A program made the position numbers and the translations under genes. This document shows positions 32,966 through 44,600 of a DNA stretch of 64,000 nt, in pieces. The notes below the pieces were generated by a model. The model was not told the origin of the DNA and searched no databases. It saw nothing but the letters and a program-made list of their open reading frames with translations. Every line of letters starts with the position of its first letter. Position 1 is the first letter of the stretch. Origin of the DNA: Setoptus koraiensis (taxonomy: Eukaryota; Arthropoda); the NCBI GenBank assembly GCA_048013815.1, contig CM106585.1, forward strand, positions 20,398,001 through 20,462,000. Direction: 5' to 3'.

Positions 32966-35900
32966 ATAGACATTAATAACATTAATAATTATTAATAATA
33001 TAACTGATCGGATAATCCAGGTCTATTCGTGACCAATTAATTAGCTCGATCAATGCGATGAGATGATGCAAACAGCGCGCCAATTAATTAACGTGGTTTC
33101 TCTCTCTCCGTGTGTCTCCGTGTGAATAGGAAATCGCCGTCTACAACGACTTCACCATCGAAGAGACCCTCGTCTATTTCGGACGACTATACAGAATCAA
33201 GTGGGCCATTTTGGAGGAACGAATATCGTTCCTGTTGACATTCTTAGATTTGCCCCACAAGAGCAGACTGTTGACCAATTTGAGCGGCGGCCAAAAGAGG
33301 CGCGTCTCGCTGGCCTCTGCACTCGTTCATTCGCCGCCATTGTTGATACTGGACGAGCCCACTGTTGGTGTTGATCCGTTGCTCAGACAAAGCATTTGGC
33401 AGCATCTAGTCACGTTGACGCAAACGGAAAAGATAACCGTTATTGTAACGACACACTACATTGAGGAGGCGCGCCGGGCCAACATTGTGGGCTTGATGCG
33501 ACGGGGCAAATTGTTGGCGGAAAACTCGCCAGAGGATCTAATGGCGCGCCACGATAGTGATTCACTGGAGGACGTATTCTTGAAATTGTGCGTCTCGGAC
33601 ACAATGAGACGGGCACAAAAATTTGCCAGTCTCACCGGAATGCCCGTTCAAGCGGCCGGTATGGCGGGCCAGAATAGTGTGCTGCCCACGCCAGAGATAG
33701 AGAGCAAATGTAAGCACGACAATCAGCAGCAGTCTGGCAACAACAACAACAGTTTTATCGTCGGCAACCAGCTCGCGGTTGTGCAACAGGCCAACGGCTG
33801 CCAGAACAACAACAACAACATAAACGACACAAACAACGACCAACATAGACAACAATCAGCCGGTGCTGGTGGTGTCATCAACGAGGGCGCCGACATTTCG
33901 TCGTCGGCGTCCACCTCTTCTCAGCACTCCGGCGATCAGTCGGGCACCATGACGGACGACGAACTGGAGCACCGATCGTCAAATCACAATCAGACAGTGA
34001 TAGACATTCAACAGCAGCAGCAACAACTGAAACTAAAAAGTAAACAGTCCGGCGTGGCCAGCAGATTCGCATTAAAGTCCCTGCTGAAAGGCTTCGGCGG
34101 TGGCAACAACAACAGCAACGCCGGGCCCCCGTCGCTGAGCCAACAGCAGCGCCAGAGCAAACTAGAGGCCAGACGCCAATCTGGGGCCTATTTCATGGAG
34201 CAATATCTCAAGAACAAATTCAATCCGTTGGCCGGCGCTGATCCGACACGAAACAATGCCAACAGCAACAACAATAACTCAATGGTCTCTTGCGACACGT
34301 TGGATACTATTTCGTCGAAGCTAAGCGACTCACACCTACCAAAGATCCAAGTGTACCCGTCGGAGGGCTCGCCCATGTCCACAGGTGAGTTCTTTTATCT
34401 CAATGTCATTTATTGACCCCTGCTAAATCAATTATTTAATTAATTGAAAACAAATTAAAACTTGATAAATCATGATAAATTCGTCTGTTCGTAAATCACA
34501 AACAGAGGCTGATGGCAAGCCCGCGCTGACGGACAAAATGGCAGAGCCAGTAGATCAATATGAAGAAGATTTCACGATTGATCCCGAACTATTCCTCAAT
34601 CCGTACGAGCTGGGCACCATGTCGCCCGGCTCAAAGTACGATTACAAGCAGCCAAGTGTTAAAGAATATTGTGATTCCATAGGTACAGTTACTTGGAAGA
34701 ATTATATTAGATTGAAACGTAATGTACCATTGCTATTATTTCAATTCTTATTGCCCTCCATACAAGTGGTGCTGTTTTGTATTTGTGTTGGAAATGATCC
34801 GTTTGATGTCAAAGTGGCCGTTGTCAATGAAGAATCATCGGCCGATTCTATAGCGGCGCTCAGTTCACAATTTCTTCGTTTAGTGGATTCACATTTAGTT
34901 AGCCAAGTGCCATACGATAATTTAGACAAGGCAATTGAATCTGTGAGGCGCGGCGAAAATTGGGGCGCCATTCACATACCGGAAAATTTCACAATATCCA
35001 TACACAAGAGGTGAGTGTACAAACATACATACATAGCATGCATTGTTAGTTGGCCAGATAATTATGTTATGTTATGATTATGTAACATAATCATAGCAGC
35101 GTGACAACATGACAATACAACAAGACAAGCAAGAAAGAAGAAAGTGAAATGACACAGCAACACAATGACCACTTCATGCATGACGTAACTTGATCGACAA
35201 CCTTTCACTTACATCATCTCTTCATCCTCTCGCCACCTTTATGTCATGTCTTTAGATTTACGGGAATAGAGGGCGAAATAGACAACGATACCATTTATAA
35301 CAGCACCATAAAAGTTTATCCCGACATGACAAGTAAGTGGCCTGATGTCTCTTTGAATCTTTGAACAGATTGAAAATTTTCTAAAATTTCCAAACAAATA
35401 GATGGCATCTTCATTTGCATGAGACACAATAGTAACAGAATATCGCCCATTGTCATCAACAGATCAACCCATCGGTCATGCAATGGAAATAGCATTCAGG
35501 CAGGCATTTTACACGCTCACCAAACAAACATTTGAATTCATCGGGCTCAATCCGTCGTTAGCGGATCCACCCATCAGGGTAAGTGCGCCACCTGTATACT
35601 TGTTTGCTCAATACTGACTGGCGCTCAAACAGCTTAATTAGCATGAAAATTATGTAATACATCAATATGATGTCATGTATGTTATATAAGTGATCACCAT
35701 TGATTGCCATTCACTAACTTACACAAACTTTTTTTTCGAACCCCCCTTGCCCCGGCTCACTCCTGCGCCTTCAGATGGAGCAAGCGATCTACGGCGAGCT
35801 GTACATGAAAAATTATCTCCAATACATGGCGCCGGGTGTCATTATCAGTATCAGTTACATAATGGCCACCGGTTTGACGGCGCTGGCGTTTATAATTGAG

Positions 35901-36577
35901 CGACGCGATGGCCTCTACGACAGAACACTGGCGGCTGGCGTGAATCAAGTGCAGATATTAATATCTCATTCCATAATCCAGCTGAGCGTTATGACCGTCC
36001 AGATAAGTTTGGTGGTATTTTTCACATTTGTCGTCTACAATGTGCCCACAAAGGGTCCATTCATCTGGGTGTTCCTGTTGCTGTTGCTGCAGGGCCTGAC
36101 TGGCATGTCTTTCGGTAAGTTGGACGACATTACAATACCATTGTTACAATACCCTGGTTATAGTACCATTGTTTTGTACCTATTTCCGGTCCAGACAATG
36201 TGTGTGTCTGTGACGAACCCGCTACGAATATTTCAATCAATATCATTAAATTAATTGCTAAATCTCATTAAATTTAAGGTCTGCTTGTGTCGGCGGTTTG
36301 TGAAGAGGAAAACACGGCCATGATGATGATATTGGGCACATTCTATCCGAATTTACTTTTGGCAGGAGTCATTTGGCCCATCGAGGCAATTCCCTATTGG
36401 CTGAGATGGTTCAGTTACCTTCAGCCACAGACGATACCTACCGAGGCGCTGAGAAACTTGATAGTTCGAGGCTGGACAATAACAGAGACGGGCGTGTGGG
36501 CCGGATTTGCCGTGACAGGCGCCTGGCTTATATTCTTTTTATTTATGGCCTCATTGGCATTTAAAACAAAAAAATAG
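28627..36577 (+). CDS. ABCH-type ABC transporter (half transporter)
   Basis: Predicted ABC half transporter: nucleotide-binding domain first, then six membrane spans, as in ABCG/ABCH. The order and sequence fit the arthropod ABCH group, whose fly member Snustorr carries lipids for the cuticle barrier. Eight exons: 28627-28862, 31880-32039, 33130-34384, 34506-35010, 35256-35332, 35463-35578, 35775-36114 and 36279-36577. All junctions are GT-AG and the frame is kept for 863 codons. Motifs: Walker A GPSGSGKTT, Q-loop at GYMPQ, signature LSGGQKRRVS, Walker B LLILDEP, H-loop TTHY. A 300-residue Gln/Asn/Ser-rich linker (exon 3) is an unusual insertion between the ATPase and an ABC2-type membrane domain containing YMKNYLQYMAPGVIIS, FIIERRDGLYDRTLAAGV and GVIWPIEAIPYWLRW. 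It ends LAFKTKK. The first intron is 3 kb; others are short. Confidence 0.92.
29715..29761. repeat. 13-bp inverted repeat with an overlapping direct repeat (ABCH intron 1)
   Basis: tgcaatatcggca (29715-29727) and its exact complement tgccgatattgca (29749-29761) are separated by 21 bases. The phrase aaacttaccaatg occurs just before the first arm (29698-29710) and again running into the second (29738-29750). So direct and inverted repeats are interlaced. Confidence 0.75.
30507..30543. repeat. 10-bp inverted repeat (ABCH intron 1)
   Basis: tgattcaata (30507-30516) and tattgaatca (30534-30543) are exact complements separated by 17 bases. Confidence 0.6.
32160..32580. other. GC-rich island inside ABCH intron 2
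   Basis: This intron segment is much richer in G and C than its surroundings, with many cgg, gcc and gcg words. Frames around it are open for 60-95 codons but share no family. It could be an unrecognised alternative exon, an enhancer, or inserted foreign sequence. Confidence 0.4.
32360..32424. repeat. 13-bp minisatellite, five copies
   Basis: Unit tcggcctatgata is repeated five times with single-base variants (tatggta, tatgatg), then decays into tggccgcc-type repeats to about 32460. Confidence 0.9.
32923..32964. repeat. (GT)n microsatellite
   Basis: About 20 uninterrupted GT units in ABCH intron 2. Confidence 0.95.
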
Positions 36578-38552
36578 TAATAATAATATCAGACTAACAG
36601 CAAGCGAGTCGCCAGCAAGTACTCCAATGAGCACAACCAAAGCCATTAAATGAGGCCATCTCGGACCGAACCAGATGTAATTCAATTCACCCCCATGATA
36701 ACTGGCCAGTCAGCAGTTACACGAACACACATATACAAACGCACGATAATAATTATAGCTAATCTAATCTAGAACGAGATATAGTTAACGGAATTAGTGC
36801 TAACTAGTTAATTAATTAACTAAAAACAATTAAATACAACGAACGAAATCATATGCGACGACAACATGGGAAAAATGTGATGCAACTAGATATTGCTCAA
36901 GCAGCGTTTGTGATGGTAATAACACACTACATTGCATTTAATCATTGTATCAACAACGGCATCAATTGTAGTGTTGTTGTTGCTGTTGTTGTTGTTATTA
37001 GCCAGCAGGAAATCATTATAAGCAACTTAATATACATATTGTATGCCAACGACGAAATAAAGAGACTAATCTTTTCATTGTCACCCAACACTTATCGTCT
37101 TTTTTCTTTCGAAACCGACATCAACAAGTTGACACGTTGGCTCACAGCGGAGCCGCTCGGAAAAGCGGTTTGGAATCAATTTTGTCAACAATATTGTTGT
37201 TTATACTTGCAAACAATGTAAAAGTGTCTAAATTTAGAACGCATCTCGCTTGTGCAATACTCTAATTTTACACATACACACACGCCACTCTCTGGTTTGA
37301 GTCAAGACGGCCCCATCGAACCTCCAAGTTGTTGCCGATCGTCACCCTTGGCCTAAATATATCACCATGGCTCTCTAAATGAACTCACAACTCACTAATT
37401 CAGGGTCACTTGTGTCCATTCGTCGCACAATAATAGTGCAATGATGAAGATAAATGATAGTTGTTGCATCACACTGTTTATGTAAATACGGTACAAATAT
37501 TGTTCATTGCACTAGTCTCGATTTTCACCTGTTTAGATGCATGTGTCAGCCCAAAGCCAGAAACTGTGAGCGTAAATTGGTTTCGAAACATGACGATGAC
37601 AATGACGGCCATGGCGATGATGCTAACTATAGCTATGTTTTTATAGTTAGCTAAGCAAATTGAAAAGGTAACTACCACTACAAGTTTATATTATTATCAT
37701 TTCCATTGTTTACAGCTTCATTGTCGATTGTAGTTGCGCAGTGCTGCAACTAAAACTAATGAAACTAGTTCATACAATGATAATAATAATAATAATTTTG
37801 ACATATTACGTAACCAAACAACAAGCCTGTAGGTTGTCTCATGTTAGCATACAAACCATTTGAGTATCACTTGCTAGAACAATATTGAGTTGCGTGCAGC
37901 CAGCCAGTTAATCAGTCAGTCGGGCAGCCAGATAAAGATACAGATAGACAGATCTCAATAACGTAATTGTTTGTATCGTCACGTTAAATTGAGTTAAAAG
38001 AGCAACGATTCTGACGGTTGTAAATACAGCGCATACACATATATGTGGTGCTGATGTTGTTGATGTTGCTCACATCTGACGGTTTACCACAGCCACCACC
38101 ACTACTTTGCTACACATCCAACAACAACAGTAACAATTACTCCCCCATCTAAAATGTCGTTATTAATAGCACCAATCAATAGTTATAAATGCAAGTACAG
38201 TTGCGTGATGATGGCAAGCAATTGACACTCGATGCACTAATACACTACACTAATTTTTGTTCTTGTTGATATACCTATATGTGTATGTCTGTATGCAAAA
38301 ACATTTTGTCATCATGAACACGAAATGACGGCTGATACTTGCTCGGCAATTAATTAAACAGGTACTATTACATTAATAGTCATGACACAACATGCTCGCC
38401 AGAGACTTGCAACAAAAATTAGATGAAGTTTTTATTTTTTTGTTTGTTCTTTTGACACACACACACACACAAACATCTGAACTCATTATATGAAATCTGA
38501 TAATCCCCGTGTGCATTTAATAGATAAGCTAGAGTGAGGGAAAGAAATTTTT
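36578..38552. other. Spacer upstream of RASEF
   Basis: 3' flank of the ABCH gene and presumed promoter side of RASEF. It holds ATT/AAT-type runs (about 37783-37798) and a CA run (38456-38471). No supportable exon. Confidence 0.4.
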
Positions 38553-41500
38553 ATGGATGCGAGCTCCACTGAAGCGCACTCTTCTATAGATGGTGGTCAG
38601 CGCCAGCCATCGACATCACCAACAACAACAACAACAACAACAACAATAGCAACGCCAACTGCAACGAAAACAGCAACGACAACATCAACAACAGTGGCCG
38701 GAAATGAACAACAAGCAACCGGTGACTTGGAAGACGATACAACTGCGCAACAACAAATCATTGGAGTCGATGATTTTATGGAGAACCTCAGACAGTTGTT
38801 TCAGGAATGCGACACTGATAATAACGGTCATCTAGGTAGGGATAAATTCAAAGATTTGTGCCTCAAGATAGGACTGAATGAAAATGATTCCTATGAGACT
38901 TTCGATAGATTAGATATTGATCGGAATGGCACGATCACTTTTGAGGAATTCTGTGCTGGCTTCAATCAATATCAAACAACTCACTCGGTGAATGTAGAGC
39001 AAGATTATTGCCATGAGGCGACATTGAAAAAAAATGAACGATTGCCCTCGTTGGGTTCAGTGCAGACCAGCACCGACAATGCGGGCCCCCTCGACGAACA
39101 ACAGCAAGACAACGGCTTTAATTCACTCGATCATTTGGCTACCAACGGTTGCCTGATGCCGGAAGATAATCGCCGATCGCTCAGATCGCCATCAAAATTG
39201 TCCTCTAGAGGCCCCAGGAACAGATCAAGATCCTCATCGTAAGTTACATCAGCGCAAGCTCATATAAATGATCTTGTTTACTGGTTGTTGTTAATCCATT
39301 CGCAATTTTATTCTGAACACTACGATATGATTATTTGCTTCAATCATTATGATGCCAATCACAATCACCTCGGGCACTATCAGTTCCAGAGTCAGTCCAA
39401 TTGGCACAATATCTCTTGGTCGTGATAATGACCACTCGAATGAGCTCGATCAAGCCATCGCAGGCCCCGTGGATGCTTGCAACAACGGCAATAACAATGA
39501 TATGATTGTTCTTAGCAATAGAGACACCGCCATTGGAGGATCTGTTTTCAATGGTAGACAGGTGATGACTATGCAAGACTTATTGGATTGCGTACAAACA
39601 TTACAAGATGAGAATCACAAATTAGCCGTGTCGCTAATGAAAGAAAAAAAAGATCGTGACGAATACCTGAGCAGACTGGGCGAAGAGATGGACCAACAGG
39701 TGAAAGAGGTGGAGGCCAGAGTGGGCCAGCGCGCCAAGGAAGAAGTGGAGACTGAAAGAAAGTGAGTTGCAACATTTCTGCCATATACATGCCAGGAAGA
39801 CCTGTTTGGTCGCTGAACAAAACTGTTTTAATATTTGCATTAACAAAAATCAATATACATACTAATACAATCTACTATGTATATTTATTTTTCTTTCAAA
39901 AATCATGCATGTAATAGGCGCCTGAGAGAGATGATGAAGGCTGAATTCGAGGGATTACAAACACATTTTCAGACTCTTGAAAAGGTCAACGATTGGATCA
40001 AGAATACAGCCAGTGGTAAGACTATTGATGGGGAAAAAATAGAGAAGGTGAAAACTAAACTAGAAGATTCGCTATCGGAAAACAGACAATTGCGTATGTC
40101 GTTATTGAATACACAAACAAATGTAGCCATGATTCGCAGTGAAATAGATCAACTGAAAGAACAATACGAAGAGAAATGCCAAGAGTTGAGTAGTGAACGG
40201 GAGCGGGTTTATGAGACTTTAAATGAATGTGATCACATAAAAAGACAATTGAATCTAATGCATGATTCAAATAGAAAATTACAAGATGCCAGCGACGCAA
40301 TAACTACATATATATCTGATTCTAATAATCAGCCATTAATAATTAATAGGACTAGTTTACATCAAAATAATAGTAATGGTGGTGACATTCAACATCATCT
40401 CATACCACACAGTTCCGGTGCAACACCACCAATGATGCCCAGAAATAGTTCTCGGCACAATTTACCGCCAATGACGACAGTGAGCAATAGTAGAAGAGGC
40501 TCCATATTGAGCGACTATATTCAAGATTTGTCATTGGCGTCCGATTGTGCCAGATCCGTATCCATTACATCAGATTTAGAATCACTCACAAGCCAATTGA
40601 GCGCGCCTACCAGGAATCATTCAAATATTTGCGATGATCCGGATGATCGTTCTTCGCAACGATCAGTGCCTAACTTCAATTCTACAACAAGAGCTGCAAG
40701 CTCAAGTGGTGTATATAGTAATAATAATAGCAAGCACTTACAACAATCAACAACGACAAACAGCAAATTGCCCAATGATCACAATCAGCAATACTTGGCG
40801 CCAGCGCAACAGAGCAACCAACAAGACACTACCAATTGTTATGGTCAACAACATAATCAACAACAAGTGGCTCTCAGAAAGTCAAGATCCTATCAGAACA
40901 TCGAGGGAAAACATAGAGCCAATCAAATGGACGCTGGCCAACATCCAACGGTCAGTGCTGGAATCATGTCAGATAATGGCGAGATGACCTCATTGTCCAT
41001 GCATAGCGGCTACTCAATCGGCCTGAATGAATCATCGACAACCTCGGGCCGTCTGGACAGTTTGCCTAGTGTTGATTCGGCCGATGGTCCGCCGGTGACC
41101 ACTTATGACATAATTTTGGTTGGCGACTCTTACGTTGGCAAATCGTCCTTTGTTGCGCGCTTTATGGAGGGCGAATTCGTTGTAGGTATCATATCTAATT
41201 GTGGCATAGATTTCAAGACTAAATCATACAAAATTGATGGTGTCAACATAACAATAAATCTGTGGGACACAGCGGGCCAAGAGAGATTTCGCAGCATAAC
41301 GGCCTCATATTTTCGCAAGGCCGACGGAATAATTCTTATGTATGATGTGACAGAGAAGAACTCATACTTAAATGTCAGAAATTGGATGAGCACCATTATG
41401 GATACAGCTGCAGAAAATGTACCCGTTCTACTCATAGGAAACAAGATTGACCTTCGCACTCAACACAATATCAAGGCTTGTGTACCCAGTGAAGAGGGCC

Positions 41501-41691
41501 AACGGTTGGCTAAAGAATATGACATTGTCTTCTTGGAGACAAGCGTCAAAGAGGGCACCAATCTGAAAGGTTCTATAAAGAAACTTGTCAGATTAATGAT
41601 GGCTAGGCACCAGAAATCTGTTGAGGCCGATGACACCATCAAGTTGAATGATAAAAGCAAAACATTCAGATGCATGCCTCAAAAGTGCTGA
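38553..41691 (+). CDS. RASEF: RASEF (Rab45)-type EF-hand Rab GTPase
   Basis: Large Rab combining EF-hands, a coiled coil and a C-terminal GTPase, as in RASEF/Rab44. Exons 38553-39238, 39384-39761 and 39918-41691 join in frame for 945 codons. EF-hand 1 has loop DTDNNGHLGRDK, with Lys instead of Glu at position 12, so calcium binding is doubtful. EF-hand 2, DIDRNGTITFEE, is canonical. The coiled coil spans about residues 300-470. A Gln/Asn/Ser-rich linker follows. The G domain has GDSYVGKSS, WDTAGQE, NKID and ETS motifs. In switch I the usual Thr of the xTxGxDF segment is Asn (SNCGIDF), which should alter magnesium and effector contacts. The tail ends with a single Cys (MPQKC). Two decayed copies of the G-domain part lie nearby. 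Confidence 0.93.
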
Positions 41692-41816
41692 CATACCTGT
41701 ATACCTATTGTTTTTATAATCGTATATACTTGTGTACTGTAATACTATTATTTATTCTACTATCAACTTGTGCAACTATATTGGAATTTAATGGAATTAT
41801 TTAAATATTAAAAATA
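41692..41816. other. 125-bp gap between convergent RASEF and RBM25 ends
   Basis: AT-rich short 3' flank shared by two tail-to-tail genes. It is also the centre of the segment duplicated at 45307-45840. Confidence 0.8.
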
Positions 41817-43445
41817 TCAGGATGACCTGCCTAAACCACGTCGTTTTGCTTCAATCTCGTAGATTAGTAGTCGCCACATTTTCACGACGAATCCCTCGGC
41901 GTCATCGTCGAGCACAACAGCTACATCACGTAGTATGCTCATTCCATCACTATGAGCTCTCAATCTAGTGCATATGAAGTCTATTAAAGACACTTCTTCT
42001 TCGCCAATGTACTCTGAAATCTTTTTACTTATCCATGGCCTTATCCTATTTGCTATCAATGTGTCCTCCAATAGAGACCAATCTATATTGTAGGCAAACA
42101 ATTCTTCTCTACTGGTCGGAATCTCCTCGATCAATTCTCTAATTTGTTTCCTTTTCTCTTCCGAAGTCACCACTCTATTGCCTGAAGTGCCAGAAGTCGA
42201 GGAGTTGGTCGATGATGAACTTGCTATTATATTGAGTGGTGTGTTCGTTGCAGCGGCGGCATCGGTAAATGTTGCATTAATTGAAAAATTAGTGTCTTCA
42301 TTTAAATTATCTATAGAGTTACTATTATTCTCTGACGCACATTTGACACTTAGAAGCTCGAGCTCTTGTTTTTCTCTCCTAAGACTATAATCGTCTGCTT
42401 CAATTTCTTTGCTACGATCGGCCAGTCTCTTTGATAGGGAACTACCTTTGTAATAACGAATATCGTCGCGGTCATCATTATAATCTTCAAGAAATTCTTT
42501 AAGCTTCTTTGACTCTAGTTCCTCTTTCAACCTTTTTTCTTTTTCTCTAAGCTTCATGAAATCATACTCTTTAGCTCTGGTGCGCTCTCTTTTCTTCCAC
42601 ACGCTCAGTAATTGCTGATAAGATTGCTCTCTTGATTCCTTTTTGTCGCTTGGTTTGTTGTTTCTTGATGAAGCATAGACATTCTCTCTTTTTTTATAAT
42701 CATAAGGTCTCTCCCTTTCTCGCTCCCTATCTCTAATTCGATTTTCAATGGGACTTCGTCTAGTATGCCTCTCATATGGACTCCGTTTACTGTAGCGATC
42801 TTTCGATTCGTGCCTAGCGGTGATGGTAGTGGTGGTATTGGTGCTGCTGCTAGGAGAACTTGTCTTGGTCGGATCTGACTTATATGTGTTGCGAAATTTT
42901 CCAATCTCACGATGGATGAGGTTTTTCTTGTCGTCCTCTAATTCCATATCGGACAGATTTTCTTCTTTCTTTTCTTCTTTTTTAATGTTTTTAACGGACT
43001 GTTCTGTAGATCTAAGGCTAGGTTCTTGAGCGTGGTCTTCAAATTCATGCTCATAAAGTTTAATGACCCTATTCAATTTTAATCTGGCATCACTATCTAG
43101 CTTTTTTGCCACTTCACCCATATCACCATCGGTGGTCTCCTTTCCATCGGAGGCTAGGCCCGTCTTATTAGATAAATTATATTCCTCTAGTGTCTTTTTG
43201 GCTTGTGTGTCTACAGTAACCTCTAGCTTGGTGCCAGATAGATTAAATTCGTCTAATAATCTGAGGGCCCTCATGGCAGCATCGGGCGTGGAGAATTTAC
43301 ACAATCCAAAACCAGATTTTCCATCGACCGCTTGTGGTCGTTTCCATTCGTCTATTGGTCCGCATGTGGACAGTAACTCTCTTATAAGTGAATCTGATGC
43401 CCTGCTAGGTATATTCCTGACACATGCCCAAACTGAAGGTCCCAT
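41817..43445 (-). CDS. RBM25: RBM25 splicing factor
   Basis: Nuclear RNA-binding protein that regulates splice-site choice with U1 snRNP (yeast Snu71 is related). Single exon, 542 residues; human is about 843. The N-terminal RRM starts SVWACVRNIPSRASDSLIRE and contains GFGLCKF (RNP1-like) and LLDEFNLSGTKLEV. The middle is a charged region of Arg/Glu/Asp/Lys repeats with RDRERERERPYDYKKR and VWKKRERTRAKEYDF, as in the family. The C-terminal PWI domain begins RKQIRELIEEIPTSREELFA and contains RPWISKKISEYIGEEE and LRAHS, ending MWRLLIYEIEAKRRGLG. The proline-rich N-terminus of human RBM25 is missing, which accounts for much of the difference in length. The 3' end faces RASEF. Confidence 0.95.
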   Translation of the reverse strand: MGPSVWACVRNIPSRASDSLIRELLSTCGPIDEWKRPQAVDGKSGFGLCKFSTPDAAMRALRLLDEFNLSGTKLEVTVDTQAKKTLEEYNLSNKTGLASDGKETTDGDMGEVAKKLDSDARLKLNRVIKLYEHEFEDHAQEPSLRSTEQSVKNIKKEEKKEENLSDMELEDDKKNLIHREIGKFRNTYKSDPTKTSSPSSSTNTTTTITARHESKDRYSKRSPYERHTRRSPIENRIRDRERERERPYDYKKRENVYASSRNNKPSDKKESREQSYQQLLSVWKKRERTRAKEYDFMKLREKEKRLKEELESKKLKEFLEDYNDDRDDIRYYKGSSLSKRLADRSKEIEADDYSLRREKQELELLSVKCASENNSNSIDNLNEDTNFSINATFTDAAAATNTPLNIIASSSSTNSSTSGTSGNRVVTSEEKRKQIRELIEEIPTSREELFAYNIDWSLLEDTLIANRIRPWISKKISEYIGEEEVSLIDFICTRLRAHSDGMSILRDVAVVLDDDAEGFVVKMWRLLIYEIEAKRRGLGRSS

Positions 43446-43936
43446 AATTTAGTGTTGCTTGATTAGTTGATTTAGAGATCGTTTAATAGGAAAACAAGGA
43501 ACGTGTAATTTCATAGACTATATCTATAATGTGATGCGAGCATTTATTTTAGCTTGGCTGTAGCTAAAGATAACTGGCCAGTATCACGGAGGGATCGGCT
43601 CAAATGGATTTGATGAAAAAAAACTCATTTTAAAATCAACGAGTACTCTCTAGTGGCAGCTGATTGAACTAAACACGGTGCACATAATGATAGATTCGTT
43701 GTTTGCCTTCGGCGGCGGCTTTGGTGCAACTATAGAATGTGGTGCAGGCGTGTGCTATCGGACAATGCACAGAAACATACGACAATAAGCGGGGGCTCTT
43801 TTGTGAACAATTGGTTTTTAAAGTAAGTACATGGTAAAAATTGGTGATTTTTTGTATGAAAGAATATAAATAAATTACGTATCAGGATGAGGGTTTATTA
43901 GAATAGCTTGATACATCGATTGAGATGAAAGATCAA
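43446..43936. other. Spacer, RBM25 promoter side
   Basis: Lies between the RBM25 start and the RpS21 stop codon. No supportable gene; expected to hold the RBM25 promoter and the RpS21 3' UTR. Confidence 0.4.
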
Positions 43937-44265
43937 TTATTTCCAGAGTCCATCCTTCATTGCTAGCCTATTGATTGAGTCGTCTGACTCGCCCATTCTT
44001 CTGATGTCCCCGCAAATTGCGTAGGTCTTATTTGTTCCAGTCAGAATGCCGGTATCTTCACTGAGTTCGGCTAGAGCTAGGCTGATTGAGGCATGGTCCT
44101 TTGCATGGATGATACGGTTCGATGCAGAGCTAGATGTGGGAGATAGACAATTTATTAGTAACGGTCGAAAGGTCTCTGCTACGACAGGTCGACATTCGAT
44201 TCTTTGATATCTTACCATTTCCTCGGGATGTATAAGTCTACGCACTCCCCTTGGTCGTTTTGCAT
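43937..44265 (-). CDS. RpS21: Ribosomal protein S21 (eS21)
   Basis: Small-subunit ribosomal protein of 80 residues. Two exons, read 44265-44216 and 44129-43937, with an 86-base GT-AG intron splitting the Cys codon ([19 protein letters not shown]). The N-terminus [17 protein letters not shown] matches the universal start of eS21, and [20 protein letters not shown] matches its core. Reading through the intron gives an artificial 102-residue frame from 44245; the spliced form restores the family N-terminus. The start is 335 bases from the divergent polymerase-eta-like gene. Confidence 0.96.
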
Positions 44266-44600
44266 TTTGATTTTTGATTGTTGGTGATTTAATTTTCTTT
44301 AAATAGGGCCAATTTTCGGGTGTAGTAATCAGGAGTGTCTAATTTCTAAATGGAAATTTCTATTAGTAACGTGCTTACTCAGATCAGTTCACCATAGCAG
44401 AGGAAATAGAATGCATTCATCAGCGCTTGCGCACAAATGATGGCGGGGTTTTCGAGGTGCAAAAAAAGCCAAGCCGTCAGACATTTTATTATTATAATTA
44501 TTTCGTGCACACATTACATTCTAACAATACAATATTACGTCTTTGTATTATTATAAATTACATTTATTATATTATATCATTTTTATCAGCATTAGAAAAA

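Noticed and set aside
42178-43452. Plus-strand frames antisense to RBM25
   Set aside because: Shadow frames caused by the Arg/Glu/Lys/Ser-biased codons of RBM25.
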